Shown here piece by piece: positions 61,659 through 64,000 of a DNA stretch of 64,000 bases; position 1 is the stretch's first letter, and the number at the start of each line of letters is the position of its first letter. Origin of the DNA: CADCVT01 sp036389485. GTDB lineage: Bacteria; Actinomycetota; Thermoleophilia; Solirubrobacterales; Solirubrobacteraceae. The position numbers and the translations under genes are program-made. The notes beneath the pieces are model-generated. The model searched no databases, was not told where the DNA came from, and saw only the letters and a list, made by a program, of their open reading frames with translations. Where the stretch lies: contig DASVPR010000018.1 in the NCBI GenBank assembly GCA_036389485.1, forward strand, positions 1 through 64,000, given 5' to 3'.

Positions 61659-63433
61659 CACCGGCCGTCGCTCGGCACCTCCGTCTCGCCGACCTTCTTC
61701 CACCGCGGGTCGCAGAAGACGTCGGTGACCGGGTTGTCCCACTCGTTCTTCTGACCCGGTGACTCGGGCCCGCCGCCCACGCGAGCCAGCCGGTAGCGGC
61801 GGCCGAACGCCGTCTCGAACCAGATACGGTCGTCGCGACCCCAGCGGCCCGGGAACCTCATGACCGGCGACGAGTCGTCGACGAGCAGCGCCTCGAGCGG
61901 CAGGATGACCGCCGCGCCGGTCCGCTCGCGCACCTCATACGCGAGCGTCAGTGCTTCGACCTCGCGCTGGCGGAAGCCGCGGCAGCGCCCGATGTTCGGT
62001 GGGATGCTCTCGTCCGGGTCGGCGTAGTTGGCCTGGGAGCCCTCGGCCACGGCCACCATCGGGTGCGTCCGCCGGCCCTGGTCCGCCACCCGAACGTCCT
62101 CCCACGCCAGCCACGTGCCGGCGCAGTGCGACGACAGCGCGACGAAGAGCGGGCGCTTCGCGGAGACGCCGACGGTCACGCTCTCCCAGTCGCCCTCGTG
62201 GCCTTGGCGGACGTCGCCGAAGATCGTGCGCGCCCGCCAGTCGTCGTAGTAGTAGAAGAGCCAGTACTGCACGATCGTGTCGAGCTCCTCGTGGAACGGC
62301 CCGACCGCCGGGAACGCGTCCGCGGCGCCGGGGTCGCTGCGCCGCAGGACGCGCGCGTAGGCGAGGCCGCGCTCGCGGTCGCGCTGCGGGTCCTCCTCGC
62401 AGTCGCTCTCCTCGGAGTGCTCGAGCGTGCAGTGGATCGTCAGGAAGAAGCACGGCGGCGCCGTCCCCGCCGGGCAGCGGGCGGGCAGCTCCTGAGGACT
62501 CAGCGGGCGCGGGTCGATCACCCGGTCGTCCTCGCGCGCGCGGCCCTTCTCCACGAGGTCGGCTGAGCGCAGGTAGGCCTCGACCTCGGTCGGCCGCCAC
62601 CGCTCGTCGTCGGTCATCTCGACCCGCGGCGCGAAGGCGTTCGCGAGCCGCTGGCGGTCGTCGAGCAGGTCGGAGACGTCCGGCGGCGCCCCGAGGTCGC
62701 CGGAGCGCGCGATCGCGTAGCCGGGTTCGCTGCGGTCGATCGGCGGCGTCGAGCGCTGCGAGACGATGCCGGAGACGACGAACGTCGCCGCCGCGAGTAC
62801 CGCCGCCACCAGCCCCAGGTCGCCGCTCCGCGAGACGACGCGCTGCGGTGACTCGGCGGGTGGGCACTCGCTCCACCACACGCCGACCAGGGCGGCGAGG
62901 AGCAGCACAGGCCACGCGACGTGGTCGACCGACGTGAGCGTCGTCTCGCCGCCGGCGAACGCCCACAGGAAGTAGCGCACGAACGCGATGGCCAGCAGCA
63001 CCGCGAACAGCCGGCGCCACGGCGTGCGCGCGAAGAGCGGTAGGCGGAGGAGGAGAACGACCGCCCAGAGCAGGAACCCCGCCCACACCAGCACCTCGCT
63101 CCACGCGGCGTACGCCGAGGCGTCGCCGTCGCCGACGATCCCGAGCACGATCGGGACCGACGCGATGAGCGCGATCATCGCCGCGAAGAACGCCAAGAAG
63201 GGCGGCGTCCCCATCGTCTCCCGCATGGTCCGCGATCCGGAGCGGCGCGTCACGCGCCGGACGATCGGCACGACGATCGCGAGCGCCAGTCCGAATGCGA
63301 TGACGGCGACCCACCAGGCCTGCAGCAGCGCACCGATGAGGACGACCCCGAGCAGCGGGATGGTCAGCGGCGCCAGCGTCCAGGTCAGATCCCCCATGAC
63401 GCGCCCGGCAGCCCTCAGGCGCTGGCTGCTCAT
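61655..63433 (-). CDS. Membrane protein with Vps62-like C-terminal domain
   Basis: 592 residues. The N-terminal 230 residues have about seven helices (LAPLTIPLLGVVLIGALLQA, WWVAVIAFGLALAIVVPIVR, FLAFFAAMIALIASVPIVLG, VLVWAGFLLWAVVLLLRLPL, LFAVLLAIAFVRYFLWAFAG, DLGLVAAVLAAATFVVSGIV). The large extracellular part contains ELDTIVQYWLFYYYDDWRAR and RQGHEGDWESVTVGVSAKRP, the W-[FY]-YYxDW...HEGDWE pattern of Vps62-related proteins, known from fungi and scattered bacteria. GSQANYADPDESIPPNIGRC follows where the family has its 'HASY' segment. The function is unknown; it overlaps the convergent YbhN gene by 4 bases. Confidence 0.82.
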   Translation of the reverse strand: MSSQRLRAAGRVMGDLTWTLAPLTIPLLGVVLIGALLQAWWVAVIAFGLALAIVVPIVRRVTRRSGSRTMRETMGTPPFLAFFAAMIALIASVPIVLGIVGDGDASAYAAWSEVLVWAGFLLWAVVLLLRLPLFARTPWRRLFAVLLAIAFVRYFLWAFAGGETTLTSVDHVAWPVLLLAALVGVWWSECPPAESPQRVVSRSGDLGLVAAVLAAATFVVSGIVSQRSTPPIDRSEPGYAIARSGDLGAPPDVSDLLDDRQRLANAFAPRVEMTDDERWRPTEVEAYLRSADLVEKGRAREDDRVIDPRPLSPQELPARCPAGTAPPCFFLTIHCTLEHSEESDCEEDPQRDRERGLAYARVLRRSDPGAADAFPAVGPFHEELDTIVQYWLFYYYDDWRARTIFGDVRQGHEGDWESVTVGVSAKRPLFVALSSHCAGTWLAWEDVRVADQGRRTHPMVAVAEGSQANYADPDESIPPNIGRCRGFRQREVEALTLAYEVRERTGAAVILPLEALLVDDSSPVMRFPGRWGRDDRIWFETAFGRRYRLARVGGGPESPGQKNEWDNPVTDVFCDPRWKKVGETEVPSDGRC

Positions 63434-63552
63434 TCAGCGAGCCTAGAGCAGAGCGCTCGCTGACGCGGGATCTGCCGCGGCATCAGCGGGTGCCTCGGCG
63501 GTGCGAACCACCAGCCGTCGCGGCGAGCGGCGCGGGCGTTTACGCTCCGCCC

Positions 63553-64000
63553 GTGCGCCGATTGGCCGCGTTCGCGGGAGCGATCTGGCTCCTCGGGACG
63601 GGCGTCGCGAGCGCCCATCTCACGGGCGCCGCCCCCGAGCGCGACCCGTTCGCGGTCGCCGCCGCCGCCGAGTTCGAGGGCCCGGTCGCGCGCGCCGAGT
63701 GCGGCCCCGGCTCCTCGCCGGAGACCGCGCTGCAGGGCCAGGTCCCGCGCGGCGAGCGCGAGAGCGGCCGCAGCGGGCGCGGCTACTCGTGCAACCTCGA
63801 GCGCATCGGCTGGTACCAGGGCGAGGGCGCGTCGTGGGTCAGCCAGTCCTACGGCCACTGCGCCTACGTCGCCACGCGCTTCCCGAGCGAGGCGCGGTCG
63901 CCCGGGGTGCAGGTCCTCGACGTGTCCGACCCGGCGAACCCGCGCCGGACCGCGACGCTCACGACGCCCGCGATGCGCGGCCCGTGGGAGACGCTCAAGG
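63553..64000 (+). CDS. Secreted LVIVD-repeat protein, N-terminal part (runs off window end)
   Basis: From GTG 63553, 6 bases after TACGCT (leaderless), 149 codons are inside the window. A signal peptide (RRLAAFAGAIWLLGTGVASA-H) is followed by a region with three Cys (RAECGPGSSPETALQG, GYSCNLERIGWYQGEGASW, SYGHCAYVATRF) and then the first LVIVD-type propeller blade: PGVQVLDVSDPANPRRTATL. LVIVD repeats form extracellular beta-propellers of unknown function. The rest lies beyond base 64000. Confidence 0.82.
   Translation, partial: MRRLAAFAGAIWLLGTGVASAHLTGAAPERDPFAVAAAAEFEGPVARAECGPGSSPETALQGQVPRGERESGRSGRGYSCNLERIGWYQGEGASWVSQSYGHCAYVATRFPSEARSPGVQVLDVSDPANPRRTATLTTPAMRGPWETLK

Overview
The window is very high-GC DNA with dense, short-spaced genes. 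Many start codons are GTG or TTG, and many genes seem leaderless, with a TANNNT box 6-8 bases before the start. Together with a SigB/SigF-type sigma factor, an RsbW/STAS partner module, an ANTAR regulator, an actinobacterial-type Ku and many TetR, GlxA and Lrp regulators, this points to an actinobacterium, most likely the Thermoleophilia/Solirubrobacterales branch. The phylum is well supported; the branch is inference. No rRNA, tRNA, CRISPR array or replication origin was seen.

Layout. 1-262: 5' end of an IS481-type element abutting a YihY/BrkB membrane protein. 1228-3859: stress block (ANTAR regulator, SigB/F sigma factor, HAD phosphatase, CsbD, a Pro-rich ORF). 4038-4759: a small two-gene HicA-like cassette between two related palindromes. 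4853-7593: ferritin-like protein and GlxA regulator facing two DJ-1/PfpI genes. 7599-11046: frameshifted RTX-like secreted protein, Ku and topoisomerase IB. 11274-13258: zinc peptidase plus a STAS/degenerate-kinase/RsbW module. 13324-20387: asparaginase and glutamate synthase gltBD. 20500-26336: small secreted proteins, a tandem palindromic repeat, AzlCD with a divergent Lrp regulator.

26416-32515: hydrolase-cyclase fusion, SDR, CMD-family protein, TetR with a clear operator facing an MBL-fold enzyme, and an Orn/Lys/Arg decarboxylase-like enzyme. 32558-33432: two decayed genes head to head. 33508-35982: pentapeptide-repeat protein, two paralogous excisionase-like HTH proteins and a PIN-like protein, an accessory module that may be a toxin-antitoxin system. 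36036-40796: two large secreted hydrolases (CocE/NonD and penicillin acylase) converging on a strong hairpin. 40879-44553: flavin monooxygenase, TetR, a Cys/His-knuckle protein and a stand-alone B12-binding protein carrying the CarH light-sensor motif. 44876-46686: a DUF5131 three-Cys protein and its partner TcmP, with a perfect Gram-positive LexA box before the DUF5131 gene. This is the best candidate for an uncharacterised system here.

46848-52808: GST, VOC-family protein, small unknowns, an internally deleted cupin, a Tim44-like protein, hydrolases. 52828-63433: acyl-CoA ligase, a secreted propeller / VioB-like ferritin / Ycf48-like operon, a GH3 lipoprotein, a YbhN-type flippase-like protein and a Vps62-like membrane protein. 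63553-64000: the start of an LVIVD-repeat secreted protein running off the edge.
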